Of a DNA stretch of 64,000 nucleotides, positions 23,490 through 32,213 are shown piece after piece. The notes below the pieces were generated by a model that did not search any database, was not told the origin of the DNA, and saw nothing but the letters and a program-made list of their open reading frames with translations. Each line of letters starts with the position of its first letter. Within the stretch, counting starts at the first letter, position 1. This stretch comes from Quatrionicoccus australiensis (GTDB lineage: Bacteria; Pseudomonadota; Gammaproteobacteria; Burkholderiales; Rhodocyclaceae): assembly GCF_020510425.1 (NCBI RefSeq), contig NZ_JAHBAH010000001.1:2833001-2897000 (forward strand), read 5' to 3'. The translations under genes were made by a program, and so were the position numbers.

Positions 23490-24685
23490 AGCTTGATCCG
23501 GCTGATCACATCGTAGATGGGGGCGATGACTGCCAGCATGATCCAGCCGAGCAGCAGGCCCATGATGACGGTCAGTATGGGCTCGATCATGGCTTGTGCC
23601 TTGCCGACCGATTCACGGACGTCGCGGTTGTAGAAGTAGCTGACATTGCGCAGCGCCGTGTCGAGCCGCCCGGTGCTTTCACCAACCCGCAGCATGCGGA
23701 TGACAAGAGGTGGAAAGAGGCCGGTATCGAGAAATGCCCCGGCGACGTTGCGGCCTTCGTGAATGGCTTGCTCTGCCTGCGCGACCGCCTGGCTCATGGC
23801 ACGATTGCCCAGGGTGTTGCGGGTGGTGCGGATGGCCTCCTGGATGGGGATGCCTGCCGCGTAGAGCAGGGCAAAGGTGTTGGCAAAGCGGGACAGCACG
23901 ATTTTTTTGAGGATGTTGCCGATCAGTGGCAGGCGCAGTTTGGCCTTGTCGAGGTAAAGCCGGGCGTGCGGGCTGCGCCGCAGGAGCACTTGCCAGGCGA
24001 GTACGGGAAGGAGCGGGGCGAGCAGAAAGGCTGGCCAGTTGCCGATCAGAAGATCGGAAAGGAAAAACAGCAGGCGGGTCTGCAGCGGCAAGGTTTGGCC
24101 CATGTTTTTCACGAACTGCTTGAGTTGCGGCACCAGGTAAATCATCAGGAAAAATGTGGTGGCGCCGACGATCGTGGCGACCAGGCTTGGATAAATCAGC
24201 AGCTTTCTGGCATGTGCCGCGAGTTCGTCCTCCCAGCGCAGTGATTCGCCAAGGCTGGCCAGAGTTTCCGGAAGCTGGCCACAGCTTTCGCCAGCCTGGA
24301 CGAGATTGGTGAATACCTGATTAAATGTGCCGGCTTGGGCGGCCATTGCCTGCGACAGTGTCTGGCCGCCTTCGATGCGTTCGATCAGGCTGCTGACAAT
24401 CTCGCGCCAGCGGGCCTGTTCGAGCGAGTCGCGCAGATCTTTCAGCCCGTCGAGCAGAGGGACGCCAGCCTGGGTCAGTTGTTCGAGATGGAAACAGAAG
24501 TTGATCAACTCCTGGCGGGGAATGCCGCGTCGGATCAGTGTTGGGCGAATACGAACGGGGGAGCAATCGATGAGTTCCAGCCCCATGCGTTTGAGTCGCA
24601 TCTCCAGATCAATGGGGTTGGCAGCCTCCTGGCGGCCGCTGGAACGACGTCCGGTTTCATCGATGGCGCGATACTTGAAACGCAT
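23486..24685 (-). CDS. mshG: Type IV pilus/type II secretion platform protein (GspF/MshG family)
   Basis: Encodes 399 residues. Two GspF cytoplasmic helical domains, each followed by membrane segments: motifs FCFHLEQLTQAGVPLLDGL, NLVQAGESCGQLPETL and, in the second repeat, RFANTFALLYAAGIPI, RVGESTGRLDTAL, and a final IEPILTVIMGLLLGWIMLAVI. It is the inner-membrane platform that recruits pilins and the ATPase. It follows the ATPase gene by two bases. The symbol is by similarity of cluster; it could equally be labelled gspF. Confidence 0.9.
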   Translation of the reverse strand: MRFKYRAIDETGRRSSGRQEAANPIDLEMRLKRMGLELIDCSPVRIRPTLIRRGIPRQELINFCFHLEQLTQAGVPLLDGLKDLRDSLEQARWREIVSSLIERIEGGQTLSQAMAAQAGTFNQVFTNLVQAGESCGQLPETLASLGESLRWEDELAAHARKLLIYPSLVATIVGATTFFLMIYLVPQLKQFVKNMGQTLPLQTRLLFFLSDLLIGNWPAFLLAPLLPVLAWQVLLRRSPHARLYLDKAKLRLPLIGNILKKIVLSRFANTFALLYAAGIPIQEAIRTTRNTLGNRAMSQAVAQAEQAIHEGRNVAGAFLDTGLFPPLVIRMLRVGESTGRLDTALRNVSYFYNRDVRESVGKAQAMIEPILTVIMGLLLGWIMLAVIAPIYDVISRIKL

Positions 24686-24687
24686 CG

Positions 24688-26439
24688 CTACATCCGGTTG
24701 CTTAGATCGACGACGCGGCCCAGCTCGCTCAGCGATGTGCTGCCGTCAAGGACACGGCGGCAGCCATCGTCAATCAATGGAACGAATCCGCTTTGCAATG
24801 CCTGGCTAAAGATCTCGCGGGCGCTTGCCTGGCGGGCGATGAGTTCGTCAATCGCGGCATCGATACGCAGTATTTCCATAATCGCCAGGCGGCCGCGATA
24901 CCCCTGAAAATCACAGTGGGTGCAGCCGGCTGCGCGGAAAAGCGTGGTTTTCTCGGTGTCGACCGGTAGGGCAAGTAGTCGCACTTCATCCGGTGTTGCC
25001 GAATGGGGCGACTTGCAGTGTGCACAGAGGCGACGGATCAGACGCTGGGCAACGATGCCGATCATGTTGCCGGCGATGATGCCCGGCTGCATGCCGATGT
25101 CGAGCAACCGGGGAATGGCGCCGATTGCCGAGCCGGTATGCAGGGTGGAGTACACCTGGTGGCCGGTCATTGCCGCTCGCAACGCCATTTCGGCGGTGTC
25201 GGCATCGCGGATTTCGCCGACCAGGATGATGTCGGGATCCTGGCGCATCATTGAGCGAATGCCGCTGGCAAAATCCAGGCGGGTCGCTTCCGAGATTGAG
25301 GTCTGGCGGACCAGCGGCAGTGGGTATTCGACGGGGTCTTCCAGGGTCATGATATTGACCCCCTCGACATTGAGGTGGTTCAGTATCGAATAGAGCGTCG
25401 TTGTCTTGCCGCTGCCGGTCGGGCCGGTCACCAGGATGATGCCTTCCGGGCGCGCGATCATGGTTTGCAACAGCACCAATTGTTTTTCGCTCAGGCCTAA
25501 CTGCTCGAGTGGGACGATGCCCTTGTGGCGGTCAAGGATGCGCAGCACGATGTTTTCGCCATGCAGGGTCAATTGGCTGGCAACCCGGAAATCCACCGCT
25601 CGCCCGGAAATGCTCAGACTGATCCGGCCATCCTGCGGGGCGCGGTTCTCGGCAATATTCATTCCGGCGAGCACCTTGATGCGCACGATCATGGGTGGCC
25701 AGCAGGAATTGTGCAGGGCGCGAATCTGGCGCAGCATGCCGTCGATCCGGTAGCGGATGCGCAGGAAACTGTTTTCCGGTTCGAAATGGATATCCGACGC
25801 GCGCCGTTTGACGGCGTCGCTGAGAATTGCGTCAACCAGGCGGACGACCGGCTGGCGGTATTCGTCACCGGCGGTCGACAGGCTGGACCAGTCGATTTCG
25901 CCGGTTTCGAGCTCGTGCAGAATGCCGTCTATCGATAATTCGTGGCCGTAATGCCGATCAATCGCCTGGTCGATTTCCGATTCGCCGGCGAGCCAGGTTT
26001 CGATCTCTACCGTTTCTGCCAGTCCGGCACTCACCTGATCAAGGGCAACGATATTGTGGAGATCGGGGATGGCTAGGGTCAGGCGTTGCTGCTGCTCGTC
26101 GTAAGCCACGGCGAGGATATGGTGGCGTTTTGCCACGTCATGGGGAACCATCCGGATGGCTTGTGGATCGATGATGGCCTTGCCCGGATCGATGCTGCGT
26201 TGCCCCAGTGTTGCCGACAAGGCATCGCGCAGGACGGTTTCCGAGATGAAGCCAAGTGCAACCAGCAGTTTTCCGAGCGGCAGATCCTGCTGCATTTGCT
26301 CCTGCAGTGCGATACGTAGCTGGTCTTCTGAGAGTAGTCCTTCCTCGATCAGCTTTCGACCAAGCGGCAAGCGTGCGCCACCTGTTTCGTAAGTGCCTCC
26401 CTTAATGGTTCGGGAGGAAACTGAGAGGTCGGGCTTCAT
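24688..26439 (-). CDS. mshE: Pilus extension ATPase (GspE/MshE/PilB family)
   Basis: Encodes 583 residues. An N-terminal MshEN-like domain (LGRKLIEEGLLSEDQLRIAL, LGFISETVLRDALS) can bind cyclic di-GMP in related MshE proteins; whether this one does is not shown. The ATPase core has Walker A GPTGSGKT from about residue 339, Walker B with DPDIILVGEIRD, and a His box. The zinc-binding CAHCKSP and CTHCDFQGYRG pairs follow. It powers pilus extension. The chosen ATG overlaps the secretin gene by 38 bases; a later alternative start with GGGAGG nearby would shorten it by a few residues. Confidence 0.93.
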   Translation of the reverse strand: MKPDLSVSSRTIKGGTYETGGARLPLGRKLIEEGLLSEDQLRIALQEQMQQDLPLGKLLVALGFISETVLRDALSATLGQRSIDPGKAIIDPQAIRMVPHDVAKRHHILAVAYDEQQQRLTLAIPDLHNIVALDQVSAGLAETVEIETWLAGESEIDQAIDRHYGHELSIDGILHELETGEIDWSSLSTAGDEYRQPVVRLVDAILSDAVKRRASDIHFEPENSFLRIRYRIDGMLRQIRALHNSCWPPMIVRIKVLAGMNIAENRAPQDGRISLSISGRAVDFRVASQLTLHGENIVLRILDRHKGIVPLEQLGLSEKQLVLLQTMIARPEGIILVTGPTGSGKTTTLYSILNHLNVEGVNIMTLEDPVEYPLPLVRQTSISEATRLDFASGIRSMMRQDPDIILVGEIRDADTAEMALRAAMTGHQVYSTLHTGSAIGAIPRLLDIGMQPGIIAGNMIGIVAQRLIRRLCAHCKSPHSATPDEVRLLALPVDTEKTTLFRAAGCTHCDFQGYRGRLAIMEILRIDAAIDELIARQASAREIFSQALQSGFVPLIDDGCRRVLDGSTSLSELGRVVDLSNRM

Positions 26440-28201
26440 CGGGTTGCCTGAAGAAATTTTTCTCGGGGAGCATCTCGCGCAAGTTTCGGTAGTCGCCATT
26501 GATGTCTGCATCCTTGACGATGATCGGGCGGAGAAATATGACCAGTTCCGATTTCTGACTCAGGTTGTTGCGGTTGTTCAGCAATTCGCCGGCGATCGGT
26601 ATTTGCCCGAGCAGTGGGACGCGCTGCGTCTGATAGTCAATCCGGTCTTCCATCAGTCCGCCCAGAATGGCGATGTCGCCGCTGGCGATGCGCATGACAG
26701 ATTCCACTTCACGGGTGCGAATCATGGGGACGAGGTTTTCGATGCCATTTTTGCGTAGATCCGGGTTGGGGTCAGCGATTTCACGGCCTACGCTGGTGAT
26801 GGTTGGTCGAATGTTCAAGGTAACCATGTCGTTGGCGCTGATTTGCGGTGTGACGCCCATGACCAGTCCGACCGATACGGTTTGCGGTGTCGTCGTGTAC
26901 GTGATTGATGTGCCAACGTTGGCGGTGCTGGTGGTGTCGGCCTTGACCGTAAAGTAGACATAGTTCTCAACAACCTTGAGCAGTGCGGTCTGATTGTTGA
27001 GTACCGAAAGGCGGGGGCTGGAGAGTACTTTGGTTGTTCCGAATGTTTCGAGCAAGCTGATCAGCGCGTTGGGATTCTGATCCCGGGTGTAGCGCATGTT
27101 GACGGTGCTTTTAAGGGGATTGCCCAAGTATTCGATGAGGCCTTTGCCGCCCAGTTGTGTCCAGTCGATGCCCTGCTCGTAGCCATTCTTCAGCGTCACT
27201 TCTGCGATGGTGGTTTCGATCAGCACCTGGCGTCGTGCTGAGTTGGCCACCTGCTCGATGAATTCGTGGATGCGATCATGCTGGCGCTGGGTTGCTCGTA
27301 CGGCAATCACGCCGCTTTCCGCATTCATGATCACTGATGCTGCTTCGCGAAAAGTGCTGCGGCGCAGGGTGGCGTTGCCGCTGGCTTGAGCGCTGGCGTT
27401 GGCGGTTGGTATGGGTTGAAGCAACTGGCCGTTCTGGGCTGTACGTTTGCCACTGCTATGCGTGAGCGCAGCCAGACCGGTTGCGGATTGGTTGCTGCTT
27501 TGTTCGATCAGTGTTTCGCTGGAGCCTTCCGGGAATATTTTGTCGGTTTCGCGCAGGATGTCCTTGATGTTTTGTTCCAGTGTTTCCCAAAACTGGTTTT
27601 TCGAGGTGTTCTCTATCCGGGTGTTCGAGACGTTGCCGGCCGAGTTGCCCGAACTGGATGACGTCGATGCGCTTCCGGGCAGGCCGCTTGTGATCTGGCT
27701 GTTCGCGGCAATAGTGCCGGTCATGTTGCGGGAAATATTTACGTAGTCCACGCCGTAGTGGCGCAGGAAAGGCGTGTCGGGCATGATCGCCAGGTTTTTG
27801 CCCTCCATCTCGAAGCGCATGTCCACCTGTTTCGTGATTCGGGCCAGTAGTTGCGGCAGCGTCTGGTCTATGGCATTCAATGTGACCAGACCAGTGATGC
27901 CGGGGTGGATGTCAATATTGATTTTTGCATCTCTGGCCAAGGCGAACAGCAGGTCGTGAACAGCGACATTGTTGACGATGACGCTGTAAGTTTCCGGGGA
28001 GGGGATGTTTTCCCTGTTTTCTGCAGATGGTGTGCGTGTTGCTGGCGAGTTGTGTGGTACTTGAGGTCGAGTCTGTTGGGCGGGTTCGCTGCTCAGGTGC
28101 CCTTTTGGTAGTGCGTATGGTGCTGTGTTTGAACAGGCTATCAGCATCAGACAATGAGGTGCCAACGTGGTAACACCGACTCTCATCGAGCTTGATCTCA
28201 T
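26402..28201 (-). CDS. mshL: Outer-membrane secretin, MshL-like lipoprotein
   Basis: Encodes 599 residues. An N-terminal signal with LIACSN lipobox targets it as a lipoprotein, then a Ser/Pro linker, a secretin/TonB short N-domain (VNNVAVHDLLFALARDAKINIDIHPGI), an N1-type ring domain, and the secretin beta-barrel with TTIAEVTLKNGYEQGIDW, VLSSPRLSVLNNQTALLKV and VPLLGQIPIAGELL. It forms the outer-membrane channel for the pilus. First gene of the pilus operon. The start may instead be Met at 28186, five residues later. Confidence 0.93.
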   Translation of the reverse strand: MRSSSMRVGVTTLAPHCLMLIACSNTAPYALPKGHLSSEPAQQTRPQVPHNSPATRTPSAENRENIPSPETYSVIVNNVAVHDLLFALARDAKINIDIHPGITGLVTLNAIDQTLPQLLARITKQVDMRFEMEGKNLAIMPDTPFLRHYGVDYVNISRNMTGTIAANSQITSGLPGSASTSSSSGNSAGNVSNTRIENTSKNQFWETLEQNIKDILRETDKIFPEGSSETLIEQSSNQSATGLAALTHSSGKRTAQNGQLLQPIPTANASAQASGNATLRRSTFREAASVIMNAESGVIAVRATQRQHDRIHEFIEQVANSARRQVLIETTIAEVTLKNGYEQGIDWTQLGGKGLIEYLGNPLKSTVNMRYTRDQNPNALISLLETFGTTKVLSSPRLSVLNNQTALLKVVENYVYFTVKADTTSTANVGTSITYTTTPQTVSVGLVMGVTPQISANDMVTLNIRPTITSVGREIADPNPDLRKNGIENLVPMIRTREVESVMRIASGDIAILGGLMEDRIDYQTQRVPLLGQIPIAGELLNNRNNLSQKSELVIFLRPIIVKDADINGDYRNLREMLPEKNFFRQPDEARPLSFLPNH

Positions 28202-28495
28202 CGGATAGGGGTTTTGTGACGGAACTTCTCTCGGTGAAATTTAGACTATTGCCATTAAATTATTCATTTTGGATTTGTAAATTTTTGTGATGCTCCGGTT
28301 GCTTGTGTCGCCCTAATGTATCCAGCCTGATCTGTCCCTTCGTGCATCAGCGAAGTTTCGATTGACGTTTGCTCAAGGTGGTCGCAATGATCAGCCAAGT
28401 TCTCAGAGCAGATCCCAAGTCGGTTTCGCGATATTGAATGGCAGTGTTGGCGGGCGAGTCTGCTAAAATCGCATGACTTTTTCGAGGGTGGTGCT
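28202..28495. other. Divergent intergenic region, pilus operon / mla operon
   Basis: 294 bases with no credible gene. The part near the secretin (28215-28295) is strikingly AT-rich for this genome and probably holds the pilus promoter, though no clean -35/-10 pair stands out. The part near mlaF holds the extended -10 listed separately. A minus-strand open frame of 81 codons crosses it and runs into mlaF, but lacks a ribosome site and was not accepted. Confidence 0.6.
28461..28469 (+). promoter_or_regulatory. Extended -10 promoter for the mla operon
   Basis: TGCTAAAAT: TGn plus TAAAAT, no good -35. It is 26 bases from the TTG start of mlaF. The same TCTGCTAAAAT sequence precedes hisG. Confidence 0.6.
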
Positions 28496-29308
28496 TTGTC
28501 GGACGACATTCTGGTCGATATCGAAGACCTTCAGTTCAACTATGACGGGCGGCCGGTGCTGCAGGGGATCAACATGAAGATCCCGCGCGGCAAGGTGGTT
28601 GCCATCATGGGGGGGTCAGGTTGTGGCAAGACAACCTTGCTGCGCTGTATCGGTGGTCAATTGCGACCGACCGGCGGGCGCGTTCGTCTGGAAAAGCATC
28701 AGGTTTGTGAAATGTCGGAGGCGGAGCTTTATCGTCTGCGGCGCAAAATGGGCATGCTTTTCCAGTTTGGCGCGCTGTTTACCGATATTTCCGTGTTCGA
28801 GAATGTCGCGTTTCCGTTGCGTGAGCACACTGACCTCTCCGAGCAAATGATCTGCGACCTCGTCTTGATGAAGCTTGAGGCGGTTGGTCTGCGCGGCGCC
28901 CACAAGCTGATGCCTGGTGAGTTGTCAGGGGGCATGGCGCGGCGTGTTGCGCTGGCGCGTGCGGTTGCGCTTGATCCGATGCTGGTGATGTATGACGAGC
29001 CTTTCACCGGTCTTGATCCGATTGCACTGGGTGTCATTGGGCAGTTGATCCGCAAGTTGAATGATGCTCTGGGGGCGACCTCAATCATGGTGACCCATGA
29101 TGTGCAGGAGTCCTTGCAGATCGTTGATTACATTTACTTCATTTCGAATGGTCAGATTGTTGCAGAGGGTACGCCGGATGAAATCCGGGCCTCGCGCGAT
29201 CCATTTGTGCACCAGTTTGTGCATGCCGAGGTTGATGGTCCGGTGCGTTTTGATTACCCGGCGCCCTCGGTGAAGCAGCAGTTTCTGGCCGGAGATACGC
29301 ATGTTTAG
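28496..29308 (+). CDS. mlaF: Phospholipid transport ABC ATPase MlaF
   Basis: Encodes 270 residues. Walker A GGSGCGKTT, signature LSGGMARRVALARA, Walker B MLVMYDEPFTGLDP and switch His in MVTHDVQE. It energises MlaE/MlaD to move phospholipid between the inner membrane and MlaC, keeping outer-membrane asymmetry. Translation starts at TTG (28496) with GAGGG seven bases upstream. It overlaps mlaE by eight bases. First of six collinear mla genes. Confidence 0.95.
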   Translation: MSDDILVDIEDLQFNYDGRPVLQGINMKIPRGKVVAIMGGSGCGKTTLLRCIGGQLRPTGGRVRLEKHQVCEMSEAELYRLRRKMGMLFQFGALFTDISVFENVAFPLREHTDLSEQMICDLVLMKLEAVGLRGAHKLMPGELSGGMARRVALARAVALDPMLVMYDEPFTGLDPIALGVIGQLIRKLNDALGATSIMVTHDVQESLQIVDYIYFISNGQIVAEGTPDEIRASRDPFVHQFVHAEVDGPVRFDYPAPSVKQQFLAGDTHV

Positions 29309-30095
29309 TCCGGCGGTGTTGTTGCGCAAGCTTGGTCATGCTGTTGTGGAACGTATCTGGCGACTGGGTTTTGCGACCCGTTTTCTGTTCGCGATCCTGA
29401 CCCATTCCGGTACGGCCTTCCGTCGCCTGCCGCTGACTTTGCGCGAAATATATTTCAGCGGCGTGCTTTCGCTGGTGATCATTCTGGTGTCCGGTCTTTT
29501 TGTCGGCATGGTGCTTGGCTTGCAGGGGTTTGAAACCCTGCAGCGCTTCGGGTCGACCGAGGCACTGGGGATCATGGTGGCCTTGTCCTTGACGCGGGAG
29601 TTGGGGCCGGTGGTTGCCGGCTTGCTGTTTGCTTCGCGCGCCGGTACCTCGGTGGCTGCAGAGATTGGCCTGATGAAGGCAACCGAGCAGTTGAAGGCCA
29701 TGGACATGATGGCAGTCAATCCGATTGCCCGTGTTGTGGCGCCGCGTTTCTGGGGGGGCGTCATCTCGATGCCCTTGCTGGCGGCGATGTTTTCTGCGAT
29801 GGGTGTGCTTGGCGGCTGGTTGATCGGCGTGGTGTTCATCGGTGTTGATGATGGTGCCTTCTGGTCGCAAATGCAGGCTGGCGTTGATTGGCGCTACGAC
29901 ATCTGGAACGGCATCATCAAGAGTTTTGTTTTTGGCATCGCGGTATCGCTGATTGCCGTTTTCGAAGGTTACGATTCGGTGCCGACGGCCGAGGGGGTGT
30001 CACGGGCAATTACGCGTACCGTGGTGACATCGGCCTTGACCATCCTTGCACTCGATTTCGTTCTCACTTCGTTCATGTTCCGGGGAACTTCATGA
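29301..30095 (+). CDS. mlaE: Phospholipid ABC permease MlaE
   Basis: Encodes 264 residues with five or so membrane segments of the MlaE/YrbE family: IILVSGLFVGMVLGLQG, ELGPVVAGLLFASRAGTS, AEIGLMKATEQLKAMDMM and VTSALTILALDF near the end. It binds the MlaF ATPase and the MlaD hexamer in the inner membrane. Ribosome site GGAG upstream. Its stop overlaps mlaD by four bases. Confidence 0.95.
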   Translation: MFSPAVLLRKLGHAVVERIWRLGFATRFLFAILTHSGTAFRRLPLTLREIYFSGVLSLVIILVSGLFVGMVLGLQGFETLQRFGSTEALGIMVALSLTRELGPVVAGLLFASRAGTSVAAEIGLMKATEQLKAMDMMAVNPIARVVAPRFWGGVISMPLLAAMFSAMGVLGGWLIGVVFIGVDDGAFWSQMQAGVDWRYDIWNGIIKSFVFGIAVSLIAVFEGYDSVPTAEGVSRAITRTVVTSALTILALDFVLTSFMFRGTS

Positions 30096-30562
30096 ACCGT
30101 ACCGCTCTCGACCTCTGGGTCGGTTTTTTTGTGGCGCTGGGCCTTGCTGCCGTGTTGTTTTTGGCGACAAAGGTGGGCAACCTTTCATCGGCCAATCTGT
30201 CTGAAACTTATACGCTGCAGGCCAAGTTTGATAACATCGGTGGGTTGAAAGTGCGTGGGCCGGTGAAGAGTGCCGGCGTACTGGTTGGCCGGATTACCGA
30301 TATCAAGCTTGATCCGACGAGCTATGAGGCTGTTGTGACCCTGAGCATCGATGGTCGCTTCCGTTTCCCAAAGGATACTTTCGCTTCGATTTACACGGCT
30401 GGTTTGCTCGGTGAGCAATATGTCGGCCTTGATGTCGGTGGTGATGAAAAGATGTTGCAGGCGGGCGACACCGTTACCAAAACGCAGTCGGCTGTGGTTC
30501 TCGAAAAGCTGATCAGTCAGTTTCTTTTCAGCAAGGCGGCAGAAGGACAGGATAAAAAATGA
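30092..30562 (+). CDS. mlaD: MCE-domain lipid transport protein MlaD
   Basis: Encodes 156 residues: one membrane anchor (about 7-27) and a single MCE domain with DNIGGLKVRGPVKSAGVLVG and TAGLLGEQYVGLDVGG. MlaD forms a hexameric ring whose hydrophobic pore passes lipid from MlaE to MlaC. The start at 30092 (MNRTALDLWVG) is set by the ATGA overlap; an upstream start in the same frame would lie inside mlaE. Confidence 0.95.
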   Translation: MNRTALDLWVGFFVALGLAAVLFLATKVGNLSSANLSETYTLQAKFDNIGGLKVRGPVKSAGVLVGRITDIKLDPTSYEAVVTLSIDGRFRFPKDTFASIYTAGLLGEQYVGLDVGGDEKMLQAGDTVTKTQSAVVLEKLISQFLFSKAAEGQDKK

Positions 30563-31284
30563 CGGTGAAGCTTGAATTGCTGAGGCTTGGTTCGCGAGGC
30601 CGACTTCTGGTTGGCGCCCTGCTGGCGTTAACGTTCGCCGGAGGGGTTTCGGCTGAAGATAATCCGCGTGATCCGTATGAGGGCTTCAATCGCACCATGT
30701 TCTCGGTCAATGAGGCCGTGGACAAGGCGCTGATCAAACCGCTCGGGCAGGCTTACGACAAGGTCGCACCGTTGCCGGTGAAGGCCGGTGTCGGCAATTT
30801 TTTCGGTAATACGAGTGATCTCTGGATCGGTGTTAATAGTGCGATGCAGGGCAAGTTTTCCGATGCCGGCATCGATGCCGGGCGTTTGCTGATCAACTCG
30901 ACGGTGGGTATTTTGGGTCTCTTCGATGTTGCCAGCGAACTCGGCCTGGAAAAGCATGATGAGGACTTCGGGCAGACGCTCGCCGTGTGGGGTGTGGCGG
31001 ATGGCGGCTATCTCTACTGGCCGATCATCGGGCCGCGCACGCTGCGCGATACTGCGGGCTGGGGGGCTGATTCCTTTGCCGATCCTGTGCGTTATGTGCG
31101 GCCGGTTACTGTTCGCAACAGCATGAGTGCGCTGCGTATCGTCGATATTCGGGCCAGTTTGCTGCCGGCCGACAAGGTGGTCGAAGAGGCTGCGCTGGAC
31201 AAGTATGCTTACGTGCGCGATGCCTATCTGCAACGTCGCCGCAACCAGATTTTCGATGGCCGCCCGCCGCGGCTGGACGATTGA
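30559..31284 (+). CDS. mlaA: MlaA-family outer-membrane phospholipid protein
   Basis: Encodes 241 residues. N-terminal signal sequence, then the VacJ/MlaA core: DPYEGFNRTMFSVNE, NFFGNTSDLWIGVNSAMQG, RLLINSTVGILGLFDVAS, FGQTLAVWGVADGGYL, and the final DPVRYVRP region. MlaA sits as a ring in the outer membrane and removes mislocalised phospholipid. Oddly, the signal lacks a lipobox cysteine: it reads TFAGGVSAED where a lipoprotein would have GC, and the whole protein has no cysteine. It overlaps mlaD and mlaC closely. Confidence 0.93.
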   Translation: MTVKLELLRLGSRGRLLVGALLALTFAGGVSAEDNPRDPYEGFNRTMFSVNEAVDKALIKPLGQAYDKVAPLPVKAGVGNFFGNTSDLWIGVNSAMQGKFSDAGIDAGRLLINSTVGILGLFDVASELGLEKHDEDFGQTLAVWGVADGGYLYWPIIGPRTLRDTAGWGADSFADPVRYVRPVTVRNSMSALRIVDIRASLLPADKVVEEAALDKYAYVRDAYLQRRRNQIFDGRPPRLDD

Positions 31285-31301
31285 TTCAACTTAGATTAAC
31301 G

Positions 31302-31925
31302 ATGATGAAAAAGCTATTTGCCCTCTTCTTTGCCGGTTTTGTCGCTGCCTCTGCTTGTGCTCAGGAGGCGCCGGATGCGCTTATTCAGCAGGTGACGGAA
31401 GAGGTGCTGGATATTATCCGCAAGGACAAGGATATCCAGAACGGCAATACCCACAAGGTTATCGATCTGGTCGACAAGAAGGTCCTGCCGCACTTCAATT
31501 TCCCCCACATGACGGCGCTTGCTGTCGGCAAGGACTGGAAAAAGGCCAGTGCCGGTCAGCAGCAGCAATTGGTGGTCGAGTTCAAGACCTTGCTGGTGCG
31601 TACCTACTCGAATGCTCTGGTCGGATACAAGAATCAGAAGGTCGTTTACAAGCCGTTCAAGATGGCACCGGGTGAATCCGACGTGCTGGTGCGTACCGAT
31701 ATCCTGCAGCCGGGCAGCAAGCCGGTTCAGCTCGACTACAACCTGGAAAAGCTGGAGTCGGGCTGGAAGGTGTACGACGTGACGGTGGCGGGGATCAGTC
31801 TGGTCACCAATTATCGCGAACAGTTCGGGCAGGAGGTTCGCAATGCCGGCATCGATGGTCTGATTGCCTCCATTTCAGCGAAGAACAAGTCGCTTGATCC
31901 CGCAGTCAAGGCCGAGAAAAAATGA
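31302..31925 (+). CDS. mlaC: Periplasmic phospholipid carrier MlaC
   Basis: Encodes 207 residues starting MMKKLFALFFAGFVAASACAQ, a signal peptide cut after ACA. The body is the MlaC/Ttg2D fold: LPHFNFPHMTALAVGKDW, FKTLLVRTYSNALVGY, GWKVYDVTVAGISLVTNYREQF. It shuttles phospholipid between MlaA and MlaFEDB. The in-frame TTG at 31281 overlaps mlaA but would add a non-signal tail, so ATG 31302 is preferred; no strong ribosome site is visible. Confidence 0.93.
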   Translation: MMKKLFALFFAGFVAASACAQEAPDALIQQVTEEVLDIIRKDKDIQNGNTHKVIDLVDKKVLPHFNFPHMTALAVGKDWKKASAGQQQQLVVEFKTLLVRTYSNALVGYKNQKVVYKPFKMAPGESDVLVRTDILQPGSKPVQLDYNLEKLESGWKVYDVTVAGISLVTNYREQFGQEVRNAGIDGLIASISAKNKSLDPAVKAEKK

Positions 31926-32203
31926 TCGAGCGTGAAGCCGGGCGCCTTGTTGTCAAGGTGCCGCTGATCATCGCCAATGCGCGCAGCCTGCTTGAAGCAG
32001 GCTGTTCCGCTTTGGCGGAAGGTGAACAGATATTCGATTTCTCCGGTGTGACCGAGGCTGACTCCTCCGCCGTGGCGGTGATGCTGGGGTGGTTGCGTGC
32101 GGCACCAGCGACACGGTCGACGCTCAAATTTGCCCATATTCCAACCGGCGTGCGTTCCCTGGCTGAGCTTTACGGCGTTTCCGAACTGTTGCCCCTCGCC
32201 TGA
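31922..32203 (+). CDS. mlaB: STAS-domain regulator MlaB
   Basis: Encodes 93 residues, a single STAS domain with FDFSGVTEADSSAVAVMLGWL. In E. coli MlaB binds MlaF and stabilises the transporter. ATGA overlap with mlaC and 10 bases before the next ABC gene. Confidence 0.9.
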   Translation: MIEREAGRLVVKVPLIIANARSLLEAGCSALAEGEQIFDFSGVTEADSSAVAVMLGWLRAAPATRSTLKFAHIPTGVRSLAELYGVSELLPLA

Positions 32204-32213
32204 GGGGAGTGCT

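Noticed and set aside
28264..28509. 81-codon minus-strand frame between the pilus and mla operons
   Set aside because: No ribosome site, crosses the mla promoter and start, composition unlike a folded protein.
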